DNA from: Gammaproteobacteria bacterium
Lineage (GTDB): Bacteria; Pseudomonadota; Gammaproteobacteria; Pseudomonadales; Azotimanducaceae
NCBI GenBank assembly: GCA_021773555.1
Contig: JAJFKA010000030.1
Span: forward strand, 1-64,000
Length of the DNA: 64,000 nucleotides
Reading direction: 5' to 3'
The translations under genes and the position numbers were made by a program. The notes beneath the pieces are model-generated. The model ran no database searches, was not told the DNA's origin, and saw nothing but the letters and a program-made list of their open reading frames with translations. This document shows, one piece after another, positions 33,275-42,580 of this stretch; the stretch's first letter is position 1; each line of letters begins with the position of its first letter.

Positions 33275-34996
33275 ATGGCGAACGCCACGAAAGTATCGGG
33301 TACCGGGGGAGAACTGCTGATGCACCAGCTTGTCGCCCAGGGTGTGGACTATGCGTTCACCAACACCGGTAGTGCTGAGGCCGGTTTTTTCGACGCATTC
33401 CTTACGGTCCCCGGTGTCCAGCCCATTCTTCTGCTCAATGAGTCCCTGGTGTTATCGGCTGCCGATGGTTATGCCCGTGCCTCCCGGCGTGCAGCCTTCG
33501 TCAATGTGCACCTCGCCGCAGGCACGCGCCAGGGCACCGGCCAGTTATTTAATGCCCATTTTGACGGAACACCGATGGTGGTGACCGCCGCCATGCGCGA
33601 CAACGGTTCATTCGGTGACCACAACACCCTTGGTGTCAGCAGTGGCTTTGCCCAGATGAGCGCGGTTCAGGACGTGACCAAGAAACGCTGGGAAGTACGT
33701 GATGCGCGCGGTATTCCCATGGCGACCCGGCGCGCCTTTAAGGAAGCGTTAACCATGCCCACTGGACCGGTGTATATGGCGTTTTCCGAGGGGGCCCTGG
33801 ACGCAAAGGATGTTGATGCGTTGATCCAGCCTGTCCAAGGCATTGAACAAGCCGAGCTTCCCGGTGCGGCGACACTGGATAAAATCCATGATGCGTTGCT
33901 CAATGCGGATAATCCGTTGCTGGTGGTCGGCCCCGATGTGGCCAACGTAAAAGCGCAACGGGAACTGCTCGAGCTTGCGGAACATTATGCGTTACCCGTG
34001 GCAATCAATTTTTTCGATTATGGTTCATTCCCGCCGGGTCATCCGAACTATATCGGCATGATCGACGGGGTTCGAGACGATGAATATGATGTGGTTTGCT
34101 GTATTGGCTATCGACCCAACACCCGGGCGAATCCAACCGACGAGCGCTTCCCCGATGCGCTGAAAATTGGAATTGGTCACGACCCGGCCATGCTGGGCAA
34201 TACCTTCGCACTGGATCTACACCTTTGGACTAACGTTAAGAACGCACTGGTTGCCCTGAATGCAAGATGGAACCCGGCCGATGCAAACCTGCATCACCTG
34301 TCCCAGCGGCGAGTAGAACTTAAGAGCCGCAGTGAGGCCCGGCTCGCTAAGTTAAAGACCGACTTACACGGTCATGCCAATGACAATCCCATCCACCCAA
34401 ATTTCCTGAGCGAGCGCATGGGTGCCTGCCTTGCGCCGAATACCACTATGGTCACGGAGAATTTCAGTGCAGCGGAGCAGTTTATGCCGTTTGGCTTCGA
34501 GGACAATGAATGGTCGCTGGTACGAACCTATGGTGGCAGCCTGGGTTACGGCATCGGCAGCGCCATCGGTGCACAGCTCGCCCTGCCTGATCAGCCGATT
34601 GTGTTAAGCATTGGCGATGGTTCGGTGATGTACAGCGCCGCCGGATTCTGGACCATGGCCCGCTATGGTCTGCCGATTATCACCGTGGTCTGGAACAACA
34701 TGCAGTACCAGACCGTACGCAATAATTTCGCGCGCTGGGGTGGCAGCATGAAAGCGCAGAACAAGTATCCGGAAACTTTTCTCGGCGACCCCGCTATCGA
34801 TTTTGTGATGTTAGCCAAGGCCCAGGGTATTGATGGCCAGCATGTTCGTGACCCCGGCGAACTGGACGCGGCGCTTAAGCACGCCCGGGAAGTTCAGGCA
34901 GCTGGTGAGCCTTACCTGCTTGACGTGCACATTGCCAATGTGGGTCCCGGGTCTGACCAGAGCTGGTACAAGGCATTTAAACTTGCCGGGATATAG
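33275..34996 (+). CDS. Thiamine-diphosphate-dependent enzyme, benzoylformate decarboxylase/acetolactate synthase-like
   Basis: 573 residues from ATG 33275 with GGGAG about 9 nt upstream; the upstream in-frame ATGs lie close to the MITE. The PYR domain starts TGGELLMHQLVAQGVDYAFT, has the catalytic Glu region in LLLNESLVLSAADGYARAS, and the PP domain carries SIGDGSVMYSAAGFW to VVWNN. The pattern NESLVLSAADGYAR fits decarboxylases such as benzoylformate decarboxylase as well as acetolactate synthase. It is not closely similar to the TPP enzyme at 27254. Its promoter region directly abuts MITE copy A. Confidence 0.85.
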   Translation: MANATKVSGTGGELLMHQLVAQGVDYAFTNTGSAEAGFFDAFLTVPGVQPILLLNESLVLSAADGYARASRRAAFVNVHLAAGTRQGTGQLFNAHFDGTPMVVTAAMRDNGSFGDHNTLGVSSGFAQMSAVQDVTKKRWEVRDARGIPMATRRAFKEALTMPTGPVYMAFSEGALDAKDVDALIQPVQGIEQAELPGAATLDKIHDALLNADNPLLVVGPDVANVKAQRELLELAEHYALPVAINFFDYGSFPPGHPNYIGMIDGVRDDEYDVVCCIGYRPNTRANPTDERFPDALKIGIGHDPAMLGNTFALDLHLWTNVKNALVALNARWNPADANLHHLSQRRVELKSRSEARLAKLKTDLHGHANDNPIHPNFLSERMGACLAPNTTMVTENFSAAEQFMPFGFEDNEWSLVRTYGGSLGYGIGSAIGAQLALPDQPIVLSIGDGSVMYSAAGFWTMARYGLPIITVVWNNMQYQTVRNNFARWGGSMKAQNKYPETFLGDPAIDFVMLAKAQGIDGQHVRDPGELDAALKHAREVQAAGEPYLLDVHIANVGPGSDQSWYKAFKLAGI

Positions 34997-35030
34997 AGGT
35001 TCCGGCATTGAACCAGCGGCTCAAACGTTT

Positions 35031-36245
35031 CTAAAAATTGTCCGGGCAATGTGGTTTGTGGGGAGTTGCGAAGAGCTTGTCCGCCAAAAACAGCGCTGTG
35101 CGATCGCCCGTCACCAGACCCGCCCGGGATAGATCGCTGGCCGTACGAAATCCTGCATACAGGGTCGCCAGTGCCTTAATGGAAAGCGTGATATCCGCCG
35201 TCGTTAAGCTTTTTGTCAGCGTCGCCTTACCGGCCTGGACAACCAGGTCCCAGGTACCCGTGTTCCACGGTGCCAGCTGATCCTCACTGACCGCAATGGT
35301 CAGCGCACCGTCATTAACATAACCACGCTCCGCCAGTGCCTGGGTCACATCCACAATTCGCAACCACAAGCCCTCGTTGTCCTGACAATGCAGCAGCCGC
35401 GGTTCCATCATAAGCTCCATTGCAGGATCGTCAGCAGGCGCAGCTTCCCAGATGACCTTGCCCACGAGGTCGTGGGAAGCAACAAATGACCACAGGCGTC
35501 GATAAGCCTCGCCATTGAGCGCCACCAGTTCCCTGATTTTCAGCTGCTGGCCACGGGTACGATGCTCAATTTTGCCGCTTCTAACAGTGTAGGCTACATA
35601 ACCCACGGCGAGCCCATTCTGGTGACAGATTGCCAGGTGCAGTGGGCCATCGGATTCATTGTCCGCCAGTACATTGTAAGCCCAGGTGCCATGGCGACGG
35701 CGAAGGTAACCTATCCGGTCCGGGATAAACTGATTGTAAACGGACTCGGCCTCCGTGAACCCGTCGCGCACGTCCACCCGTGTCACGGTACCAGACCCAT
35801 CATTGCCGTCGAAGAACCGGATATCTGCGGTATCAATTTCATATCGCCGCATGACACTCATCATGGCATACCCGTATCGTTGGTAGATTGCGGCCTGGGA
35901 TGCCCAGAGGGTGGTGACGGCCTGACCCTTGTCACGCATCGTTTCCATGGCTCGCGTCATGATTTGTCGGATCAGTCCGCGACGACGAAATTCCGGCAGT
36001 GTACCCACGGCACTAATGCCACCCATTGCCACATCGTTACCGAGTACGCACATTGTCATGGGCAGGGTGGCGAAGGTCGCCGCCATCTGACCATCCACAA
36101 AAGCACATAGAGTCCATTCCGGCTTGATATTTTGCGCGGCCACATTGTCCGGCTCATCGCCGAAACTGCCGGCATAGACGTAGGCAACCACTCCCCCAAA
36201 ATCAAACATCTCTGCCTGTAAGGCGGGACGAACCTCAATGGACAT
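35031..36245 (-). CDS. Eis-like GNAT N-acetyltransferase
   Basis: 404 residues. The N-terminal GNAT part has MGGISAVGTLPEFRRRGLIR (about 70-95), in which the RRRGL turn binds acetyl-CoA, and VTTLWASQAAIYQRYGYAMM. A second GNAT-like part and a C-terminal SCP2-like domain (TLTKSLTTADITLSIKALATLYAGF) give the three-domain Eis architecture. Eis enzymes acetylate aminoglycosides and Lys side chains on several positions. Natural substrates here are unknown. It converges on the TPP enzyme at 34996. Confidence 0.85.
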   Translation of the reverse strand: MSIEVRPALQAEMFDFGGVVAYVYAGSFGDEPDNVAAQNIKPEWTLCAFVDGQMAATFATLPMTMCVLGNDVAMGGISAVGTLPEFRRRGLIRQIMTRAMETMRDKGQAVTTLWASQAAIYQRYGYAMMSVMRRYEIDTADIRFFDGNDGSGTVTRVDVRDGFTEAESVYNQFIPDRIGYLRRRHGTWAYNVLADNESDGPLHLAICHQNGLAVGYVAYTVRSGKIEHRTRGQQLKIRELVALNGEAYRRLWSFVASHDLVGKVIWEAAPADDPAMELMMEPRLLHCQDNEGLWLRIVDVTQALAERGYVNDGALTIAVSEDQLAPWNTGTWDLVVQAGKATLTKSLTTADITLSIKALATLYAGFRTASDLSRAGLVTGDRTALFLADKLFATPHKPHCPDNF

Positions 36246-36317
36246 AGGGCGAAACCTTTAGTGAATCATTGCCCTGCATTGTAGGGCATCTCGACGCTTC
36301 AGCAACCGCAGTTGCGA

Positions 36318-36941
36318 TCAGGCATCCGTGAAATTTTTGAAGGGGGCAGAAGACCAGTTCAGTGGTAGTTCACCCGGTACGATCCAATTCTCATCTGGTA
36401 CCCAGTCTCGCCAGCCCCGTTGCCACCAGATTTCACCGGCATCCAGGCGCGACGCAATCCCGGCACCCAGACTGCGAATTGCCGAAACGCGATCCGCGCT
36501 CCATCTTCCTTCCTGAACACGCAGGTCGAGCAGCTCATCGTCCTTTATTTCCCAGCGACCATCCGGATAAACAATAAAATCCAGTTCCAGATCCTGGGTA
36601 TCGTAGCCAATCGCGGTTCGTCGAAACGGCTCCTGGAGATTGATATACCAGCAGACAAATTCCCGTTGCCTGCCTCGCCAGAAATGCCAGATTGCATAAC
36701 TGTCCCCGGGGCGTTGAATCATCAGGCAGCCGTGTCCCTGCCAGCCACTTCGATCCGACCAGGGGTGCCTGCCAGTTGGGGTTGGCCAGTCACCCTCCGG
36801 AAATCCAAACGGCGAGCCTCTTGGCATATAGGAGACAAGCTGATCGGGTGAATCCTCAATGATTCTGACGAGCGCACCCAGCCATGGACCCTTTTCGAGA
36901 ATCTCTCTGCGTACCACCCAATCTCCGCGGAACCATGCCAT
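36318..36941 (-). CDS. DUF402 family protein
   Basis: About 207 residues from ATG 36941; GTG 36956 is possible. The core is FVCWYINLQEPFRRTAIGYD (about 100-120) followed by TQDLELDFIVYPDGRWEIKD, the DUF402 signature. Related proteins include nucleoside di/triphosphate phosphatases with metal-binding acidic residues in just this region. The large N-terminal half (PRGSPFGFPEGDWPTPTG) is less typical. The role is uncertain. The gene is divergent from the deoxynucleoside kinase at 37070, and the two might share a nucleotide-related role. Confidence 0.72.
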   Translation of the reverse strand: MAWFRGDWVVRREILEKGPWLGALVRIIEDSPDQLVSYMPRGSPFGFPEGDWPTPTGRHPWSDRSGWQGHGCLMIQRPGDSYAIWHFWRGRQREFVCWYINLQEPFRRTAIGYDTQDLELDFIVYPDGRWEIKDDELLDLRVQEGRWSADRVSAIRSLGAGIASRLDAGEIWWQRGWRDWVPDENWIVPGELPLNWSSAPFKNFTDA

Positions 36942-37069
36942 CGTCTGTTGCGCCACTGGTTTTCAAAAAGAATACGAGATAGCAGGAATCTTAACGGTTT
37001 TAGCGGTGTTGCCACATCAGGGATTAAATGCTGTCATGGAAACTGACACTCCGGGCCCTGACAAAATCC

Positions 37070-37678
37070 ATGGACAAATCAATCGCGATCGCCGGCAACA
37101 TGGGCAGCGGTAAATCCACGCTGGTCGAGTTTTTAGCACGGCACTACGGCATATCACCGTTTTACGAGTCCAATGACCTCAACCCCTATCTGCCGAATTT
37201 CTATGAAGATATGGAGCGCTGGGCGTTTCACTCACAGATATATTTCCTCAGTAACAAGTTTCGCATTCACCAGGCACTGGATCGCACACAAGGTGTCGTT
37301 GCCCTGGACAGGACGATTTTTGAAGATGCGGAGATTTTTGCGACCGCATTGCACAAGATGGGGCATCTGGATAAACGGGACTGGGACACCTACTGGGACT
37401 TCTACCAGACCATCCTCGAAGCCATCAATCCGCCTGACCTGTTGATCTATGTGAAATGCTCAATGCGAACCCTGCGAAAACGCATCAAACTGCGCGGCAG
37501 GGAGATGGAACAGACCATTGCCTTAAGTTATCTCAAGCGCCTTGAGGGACTCTATGAAAAGTGGATTAGTTCTTACACCATGAGCGACGTGCTGGTTATT
37601 GAAACCGACAAGCTTGATTATGACAATGATCTGATTTATCAGCTGGATCTGATGGAACGGATCGAGACTATTTTGTAA
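37070..37678 (+). CDS. Deoxynucleoside kinase
   Basis: 202 residues from ATG 37070; an ATG 42 bp earlier is open. P-loop GNMGSGKST at 9-17, substrate-binding FYESNDLNPYLPNF (with the Glu that acts as base), the DRTIFED motif (80-86; DRS/ERS in relatives) and LRKRIKLRGREME, the Arg-rich lid, identify a deoxynucleoside kinase of the dCK/dGK/dAK type. It phosphorylates deoxynucleosides for salvage. It is a single copy without other salvage genes next to it. Such kinases are commoner in Firmicutes and eukaryotes than in gammaproteobacteria, so transfer is possible but not tested. Confidence 0.85.
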   Translation: MDKSIAIAGNMGSGKSTLVEFLARHYGISPFYESNDLNPYLPNFYEDMERWAFHSQIYFLSNKFRIHQALDRTQGVVALDRTIFEDAEIFATALHKMGHLDKRDWDTYWDFYQTILEAINPPDLLIYVKCSMRTLRKRIKLRGREMEQTIALSYLKRLEGLYEKWISSYTMSDVLVIETDKLDYDNDLIYQLDLMERIETIL

Positions 37679-37789
37679 AGTCGTTTTTGCCACCAATCAT
37701 ACGCAACCTCTTCGATAATCAGTCAAACGCCACCTCGTGTTACTTCTTGCGGCGCTTATCGCTCTATCAGCCCACTCTAATAAACAGGA

Positions 37790-38824
37790 TTATCCTTTGC
37801 AGAAACCAGCAAGATCTCTTGCTGTGTCCCGACTGATGTCGGGGCAGCACATGGGGAAAATTTCTGTGCCATGAATCGTACCCATCACCTGACGACATCG
37901 CGCGGACACACCTGATGACAGGAGCAGGCGATAGAAGTTGACGCCCTCGTCTCTTAGCGGATCACATTCATTCACACTGATCACGGTGGGCGGCAACCCT
38001 TTAACATCTTGTTCAGTCGCAAAACCGGGCCACGCCAGGGGATTACGTGCCTCAAATTCTGCCATGCCATAAGCCATAGCGCCGTTGTTGTTATGCAGAT
38101 CCAGTAATATTCCATTGTTTTCTGTCGATGACGGGTTCTCATCGAGTGGCCATATGCCGGAAATGTATGGGCAGAGCGCATATAGACCAGAAATCAGGTT
38201 GATATCACCTTCGCGAAGCAATTTCAGACCTGTCGCCAGCGTGAGATTGCCGCCGCCACTCTCCCCTGCGACAACGATCCTGTCACTTGAAATGTTGAGC
38301 CTATCAGCGTTGGCATGCGTCCACTTCAGACCTGAAACACAGTCATTCAACCCCGCGGGAAAAGGCTCGACCTCCGGCACTGAGGACGGCGTTAACGCAT
38401 TTCTAAAGTCGACCATGACAACGGCTACACCCTGCGCGGAAATCATGCGGCTCCATGCCCGATAATTTCCGTCATAGCAGGACATGGACTGCATGCCTCC
38501 CCCATGAATATAGTAAACACACGGCAACTTATCCGTTGTATCAGGTCTCACCAGGCATAGGTTAATGCTATTGCCATCCGGTTGAGAGACAACTGAATGT
38601 TCACTTATAGACAATCCCGTTGAGGGGGCGATTTCTTCCGTATCGCACAAAGCGAGAAACGCGGTCAATCCTTCGTTTTGGGCAATGGCTTCATCAGTGT
38701 TAGCCAGCCTCAGAAGCTCTTCACGGCTGGCAACGTCACCGCCGTTCCCGCCCAGTTCCACCGAACCAAAAATGGCTTTAATTCTTGGATCGATACGAGG
38801 GTCGTCAACAATTTTGTTTGTCAT
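37790..38824 (-). CDS. Alpha/beta-hydrolase of the hormone-sensitive-lipase family
   Basis: 344 residues. The HSL-family oxyanion motif HGGGMQSMSCYD (about 109-120), VVMVDFRNAL, the nucleophile elbow VAGESGGGNL, and the acid/base residues (the Asp in NECDPLRDEG and the His in MGTIHGTEIFP) form a full catalytic triad. It is a carboxylesterase of broad specificity, here without signal peptide. The substrate is unknown. No close operon partner is seen. Confidence 0.85.
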   Translation of the reverse strand: MTNKIVDDPRIDPRIKAIFGSVELGGNGGDVASREELLRLANTDEAIAQNEGLTAFLALCDTEEIAPSTGLSISEHSVVSQPDGNSINLCLVRPDTTDKLPCVYYIHGGGMQSMSCYDGNYRAWSRMISAQGVAVVMVDFRNALTPSSVPEVEPFPAGLNDCVSGLKWTHANADRLNISSDRIVVAGESGGGNLTLATGLKLLREGDINLISGLYALCPYISGIWPLDENPSSTENNGILLDLHNNNGAMAYGMAEFEARNPLAWPGFATEQDVKGLPPTVISVNECDPLRDEGVNFYRLLLSSGVSARCRQVMGTIHGTEIFPMCCPDISRDTARDLAGFCKG

Positions 38825-39248
38825 TTTCTATCTCAAAGGTATTAGCTGATGAATGATAGCGCAGATCGAGTGTATCCCGGCTCTTTCATGCATCTCCAGA
38901 TTCAAGTGACAGCGTGGCAGGACAATTTCTCGTCCATCGGAATTATGGCAATCCATGCCACACATTGACAGGCAGTCAATTCATAGTCCATCCTCGCCAG
39001 CTTATCGTAATCATCACCGCGAACTCGATGCGATAGATTCGTCATCGCAGTTGATTCCGCCAAACCAATGAGCGAGGCAACGACATGGACTCAAGGTTAG
39101 AGACTCCATGACGTTCGTACAATTTATCAAAAGCCAAAACATGGATCCCTTGAGTAGATACCCAGCATGATCTTAATATCGTACCTTTCAGTCACTCGGC
39201 CAGCTTCGGCGGTCGCATAATCCGGAACCAGATTTCATGGAGCCCACA
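38825..39248. other. Intergenic region, no supported gene
   Basis: About 420 bp between the divergent lipase-like gene and the hydrolase gene set. No convincing frame, hairpin or repeat was found. The ribosome-binding region of the next small ORF is poorly defined. Confidence 0.4.
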
Positions 39249-39410
39249 ATGAACTGGGATGCAATAGGAGCCATTGGCGAGCTAATTGGCGCAGCAGCCG
39301 TTGTCATTACACTTGCCTTCCTCGCTTATCAGGTAAGCACAGCCTTCGGTCGTGCGATCATCGCAACTTCATCAATTCTGCTTTCGTCGAAGCACATCCC
39401 TCCGCAATGA
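39249..39410 (+). pseudogene. Truncated small membrane protein
   Basis: A 53-residue frame starting MNWDAIGAIGELIGAAAVVI followed by TLAFLAYQVS, which is the standard N-terminus of a widespread family of single-helix membrane proteins (usually about 150-250 residues). After the helix the sequence is short and ends HIPPQ. The TGA overlaps the ATG of the hydrolase gene (ATGA at 39407). It looks like a truncated remnant whose 3' end was replaced or deleted. Expression is uncertain. Confidence 0.5.
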
Positions 39411-40093
39411 GTGAGCAACAGATAATCATTGAAGCTGCGGGTGCCGATGTACCCTGCTCCCTGTATTCGGCCCGGCACCCCCGTGCCGTCGTCCTTTTTG
39501 GGCATGGCCTGGGAGTCGATCGTTATCACGAGACCGTGCTCGGTCCGGTTAAAATCCTGAATGAGTTCGGATTCTCGGTACTCGTACCCGAGCTTCCCCT
39601 TCATGGGGAGCGCGCCGGTGGTGGTGGTCCTGAATGGTCTGAAGTCGTATCCCGGTGGCAGCAATTCTGGGCTGGTAATGGCAGAGATCATCTGCTGACG
39701 GAGTGGCAAAAAATTCTGGCCTACGTCCAACAGACATATGGGTTGCCAGTCGTCTACTTTGGCCTTTCACTTGGCACGCAGTACGGCATTTTCCTCCTTT
39801 CACAGACAGGTGATGTCAACGCGGCAGTTCTGGGTCTTTTCGGAAGTGAACCGCCACCAAAGTCTATCGTCATGAACCATAGCGCACCGGAGGTCTCCGT
39901 CCCGATCTACTTCATTCAGAAGCTGGACGATGAGATTCATATCGCTGAGAATGTTCGTCATCTCTATGAATCGCTCGGCTCGAGCTTGAAAGTTCTGGAC
40001 GCAACGCCCGGAATGCATGGGGACGTGAGCGGAGAATCGATACGCAAGGCATGCCGCTTTCTGGTGGAACAAATTGAAGTGCTTCAGAAATGA
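39407..40093 (+). CDS. Alpha/beta-hydrolase
   Basis: A 228-residue hydrolase. AVVLFGHGLGVDRYHE gives the oxyanion strand, VYFGLSLGTQYGIFL the nucleophile elbow (Ser in GLSLG), VPIYFIQKLDDEIH the acid strand and GMHGDVSG the catalytic His. It resembles serine aminopeptidase S33 and dienelactone-hydrolase-type esterases. It overlaps the next GFA gene by ATGA (40090-40093), so the two are co-translated. Substrate not known. Confidence 0.78.
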   Translation: MSEQQIIIEAAGADVPCSLYSARHPRAVVLFGHGLGVDRYHETVLGPVKILNEFGFSVLVPELPLHGERAGGGGPEWSEVVSRWQQFWAGNGRDHLLTEWQKILAYVQQTYGLPVVYFGLSLGTQYGIFLLSQTGDVNAAVLGLFGSEPPPKSIVMNHSAPEVSVPIYFIQKLDDEIHIAENVRHLYESLGSSLKVLDATPGMHGDVSGESIRKACRFLVEQIEVLQK

Positions 40094-40575
40094 ATCAGCC
40101 GCAATCGAACCTTGAAGGATCGTGCGCATGCGGGGCGACTCGCTTTGAGCTGGTGGATAAACCTTTGTTTGTTCACGCGTGTCACTGTGTCAAGTGCCAG
40201 AAAGCCGCCGGATCGGTGTTCGGAATAACCACATTCATGCTCGAGAAAGACATCCGATTGGTCAGCGGGTCACTTGATGCCGAGGCCCTGGACGACGCGC
40301 CGCACCGCTTCCGCCATGTTTGTACCAGGTGTCACGATCACATTTATACAACCGCAACCAATCATCCGGCAACGGCCCTTTTCAGGGTCGGCACGCTCGA
40401 TGATCCTCGCCAGATAAACATTGACGCTCACATCTTTACAAAACGAAAGCGTTCGTGGCTTACCTTGCCGGAGGGTGTGCCACAATTTGATGAAGGATAT
40501 GATCGACAGAAGCTCTGGACTGCGGCCAACCTGAAACGTCTGGAAGATGCAATCAAGGAGTTAGACGTCCAATGA
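40090..40575 (+). CDS. GFA-family zinc protein (Gfa/CENP-V-like)
   Basis: 161 residues with the zinc-binding pattern of the GFA family: GSCACGATRFEL (CxC, about 11-22), HACHCVKCQKAAGS (CxxC, about 34-47) and VCTRCHDHIYT (about 78-88). The family is named after a glutathione-dependent formaldehyde-activating enzyme but most members have no assigned reaction. It is coupled to the alpha/beta-hydrolase before it. A second member lies at 42081. Confidence 0.85.
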   Translation: MNQPQSNLEGSCACGATRFELVDKPLFVHACHCVKCQKAAGSVFGITTFMLEKDIRLVSGSLDAEALDDAPHRFRHVCTRCHDHIYTTATNHPATALFRVGTLDDPRQINIDAHIFTKRKRSWLTLPEGVPQFDEGYDRQKLWTAANLKRLEDAIKELDVQ

Positions 40576-40623
40576 ATATTCAGGGCCGGGGTAGTCGTGA
40601 CGAAGAGCAAACAGTGACGACCT

Positions 40624-41298
40624 ATGTGCCAAGTGGGACCTGAACTCGCGATACTCATAACGCCCTATCAGTCGGTATATGTCGAGATACCGAAGGTAGC
40701 ATGCTCGAGTATCAAGATCGCGCTTTCCAAATTACTGGGCATAAAATTGGACGGACCGAATGGCGATCCGCATCAATCGACATTTCCGCTGATGACCCCC
40801 GATCTGGAACGTGAGTCGATGTTTCCTGGGCTTTTTTCCTTTGCTTTCGTTCGAAATCCGTGGAGCAGGCTGGTCTCGTGCTATCGAGATAAGATCCTGT
40901 TTGAAGCGAACGGATTCACGCATGCGACAAAACGATCAGGTGTCGCCGATTGCTTCGCGCATTACGATGCCATTCGCCCCCGGATGCTGTTCGATGAGTT
41001 TGTGGAAGTGGTCGCCTCAATTCCCGACGATCATGCAGATGCTCATTTCCGGTCCCAACACACTTTTATTGAAAGCGTAGGTGGCAGGATCACGGTGGAC
41101 CACATAGGGCGATTCGAAACGCTTAAAACCGGATTACGAGCGGTGCAGGAAAAAACGCATATGCCGTCATTTTCGCTACCGCGTTCCCAGGCGACAGGCA
41201 CTGGCACGAACTACAAGGGCTTCTACAACGCTCATACTCGAGCCCTGGTTGAAAGGCGTTTCGACAAAGACATCGCCTTATTTGAGTACACTTTTTGA
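40624..41298 (+). CDS. Sulfotransferase family 2 protein
   Basis: A 224-residue PAPS-dependent sulfotransferase. The 5'-phosphosulfate loop is PKVACSSIK (23-31) and the 3'-phosphate-binding motif FVRNPWSRLVSCY (75-87). IGRFETLKTGL is a later family motif. Members add sulfate to sugars or lipids; the acceptor is unknown. Note that a sulfatase is encoded 18 kb to the left, but no operon link exists. Its start is about 50 bp past the GFA stop. Confidence 0.82.
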   Translation: MCQVGPELAILITPYQSVYVEIPKVACSSIKIALSKLLGIKLDGPNGDPHQSTFPLMTPDLERESMFPGLFSFAFVRNPWSRLVSCYRDKILFEANGFTHATKRSGVADCFAHYDAIRPRMLFDEFVEVVASIPDDHADAHFRSQHTFIESVGGRITVDHIGRFETLKTGLRAVQEKTHMPSFSLPRSQATGTGTNYKGFYNAHTRALVERRFDKDIALFEYTF

Positions 41299-41359
41299 AA
41301 ACCAGTACACTCCATCCATCATCTCCTCGCAAAAACGGGTGTAAGGCCTCTATCTCAAT

Positions 41360-41930
41360 ATGAGCAACACAGACCCCAGGGTCGATGCGTATCTGGAAAA
41401 TGCAAAAAACTGGTCAGCCGAATTTGAACGATTGAGAAGGATCATCCTCGCCGCTGGCCTGACAGAAAGCCTGAAGTGGGCGAAGCCCTGTTATGGGTTC
41501 AAGAAAAGCAACGTTGCGATCCTGCAACCCTTTAAAGCATTCGGCGCACTGATGTTTTTCAAAGGTACCTTGTTGAAAGATCCGAAGGGGATCCTGGCAA
41601 AGCCAGGCGAGAATTCTCGTGCTGCTGGCCGGTTTGAATTCACCAGCGTCGATGACATCGAACGGTTAGAACCAACGTTGCGTGCTTATATCGCCGAGGC
41701 CATCGCACTCGAGAAAGCCGGCGCGAAGGTGGATTTTGCTGGTACCATCGAAATTTCGATTCCTGTAGAACTCGAGGAAAAATTCGGCGATGACGCAGTC
41801 CTTGAGTCCGCGTTCAATGAGTTAACGCCCGGGCTTTACCGCACCGAAACAGTCAAAAACGCGATCATCCCGAATCGAGAAGTGTCGTCAACGCATACTC
41901 GATGGAAAAGGGTACAACGAACGGTACTGA
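41360..41930 (+). pseudogene. YdeI/DUF1801-family gene broken by a small deletion
   Basis: The first 157 residues follow the DUF1801/YdeI pattern well: KWAKPCYGFKKSNVAILQPF, ALMFFKGTLLKDP and ENSRAAGRFEFTSVDDIE. Family members continue after ...FNELTPG with a segment like RQRGYNLYFSQPKQSKTRIS and an RIEK core. Here a stretch is missing: the frame shifts at about 41835-41850 and the expected ending (PKQSKTRSSRIEKCRQRILD, then GKGYNERY and TGA 41928-41930) reads in the next frame. The open frame that continues to 42142 is an artefact of this break. It could be a real mutation or an assembly error. Confidence 0.72.
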
Positions 41931-42080
41931 TACGGCGCTCCCCGGAGTGGCAAGTCAGCGACAGCAGTGAGCAGAACATAGTGGTACATTGCGACAATCT
42001 GAAAGCGAACAGGAACCAAGGATGTTATTGCTCAATTATCCCGGGCGACGGGTGTATCCGTACCTTCCCGGAGAGAAACG

Positions 42081-42482
42081 ATGATCAGTGGCGGCTGCCA
42101 CTGTGGTGCGATTACCTACAAAGTCAGCGGGAAGGTCAGTGACATTGTTCACTGTCACTGTGTCACCTGTCGAAAAGCACATGGCAGTGCCTTCTCGAGT
42201 GTCGTCTCTGTTCCGCTTGATGGCTTCGAGCTGCAGGGCGAGTCGCATTTGGGCTGCTATGAGTCTTCCCCCGGCAAGCAGCGATACTTTTGCAGGACTT
42301 GCGGTGCTCCTCTCTATGCGAAGCGCGATGAGAAGCAAAATATCACACTTAGCTTAGGCTCCTTGGACACCAACATTCCCAGCAAAGAATTCGCCCATAT
42401 CTGGATTTCAGACGGTGCGAGCTGGTACGAGTTAAACGCTGAGTTACCGCTTTACGAAAAGAGCTGGAGAGACGGAAATTAG
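42081..42482 (+). CDS. GFA-family zinc protein, second copy
   Basis: 133 residues: GGCHCGAITYKV (CxC), HCHCVTCRKAHGSAF (CxxC) and YFCRTCGAPLY (third Cys pair) are the full GFA zinc set. It is shorter than the copy at 40090 and only distantly like it, so not a recent duplicate. GAGAGAAACG before the ATG is the ribosome-binding site. The function is unassigned. It starts inside the spurious extension of the broken YdeI-like gene. Confidence 0.85.
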   Translation: MISGGCHCGAITYKVSGKVSDIVHCHCVTCRKAHGSAFSSVVSVPLDGFELQGESHLGCYESSPGKQRYFCRTCGAPLYAKRDEKQNITLSLGSLDTNIPSKEFAHIWISDGASWYELNAELPLYEKSWRDGN

Positions 42483-42580
42483 TATCAATGACGTTTTTCG
42501 CTCGCTGACCTCCGGTGCATAATGTGAGTAGCTTGAACTCAGAACAACATTGAACAGGAAACTAAAACGAGGGTAGACCG

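Noticed and set aside
41931-42142. The extended 260-residue frame from 41360
   Set aside because: After the deletion the tail reads out of frame with the family and overlaps the next GFA gene.
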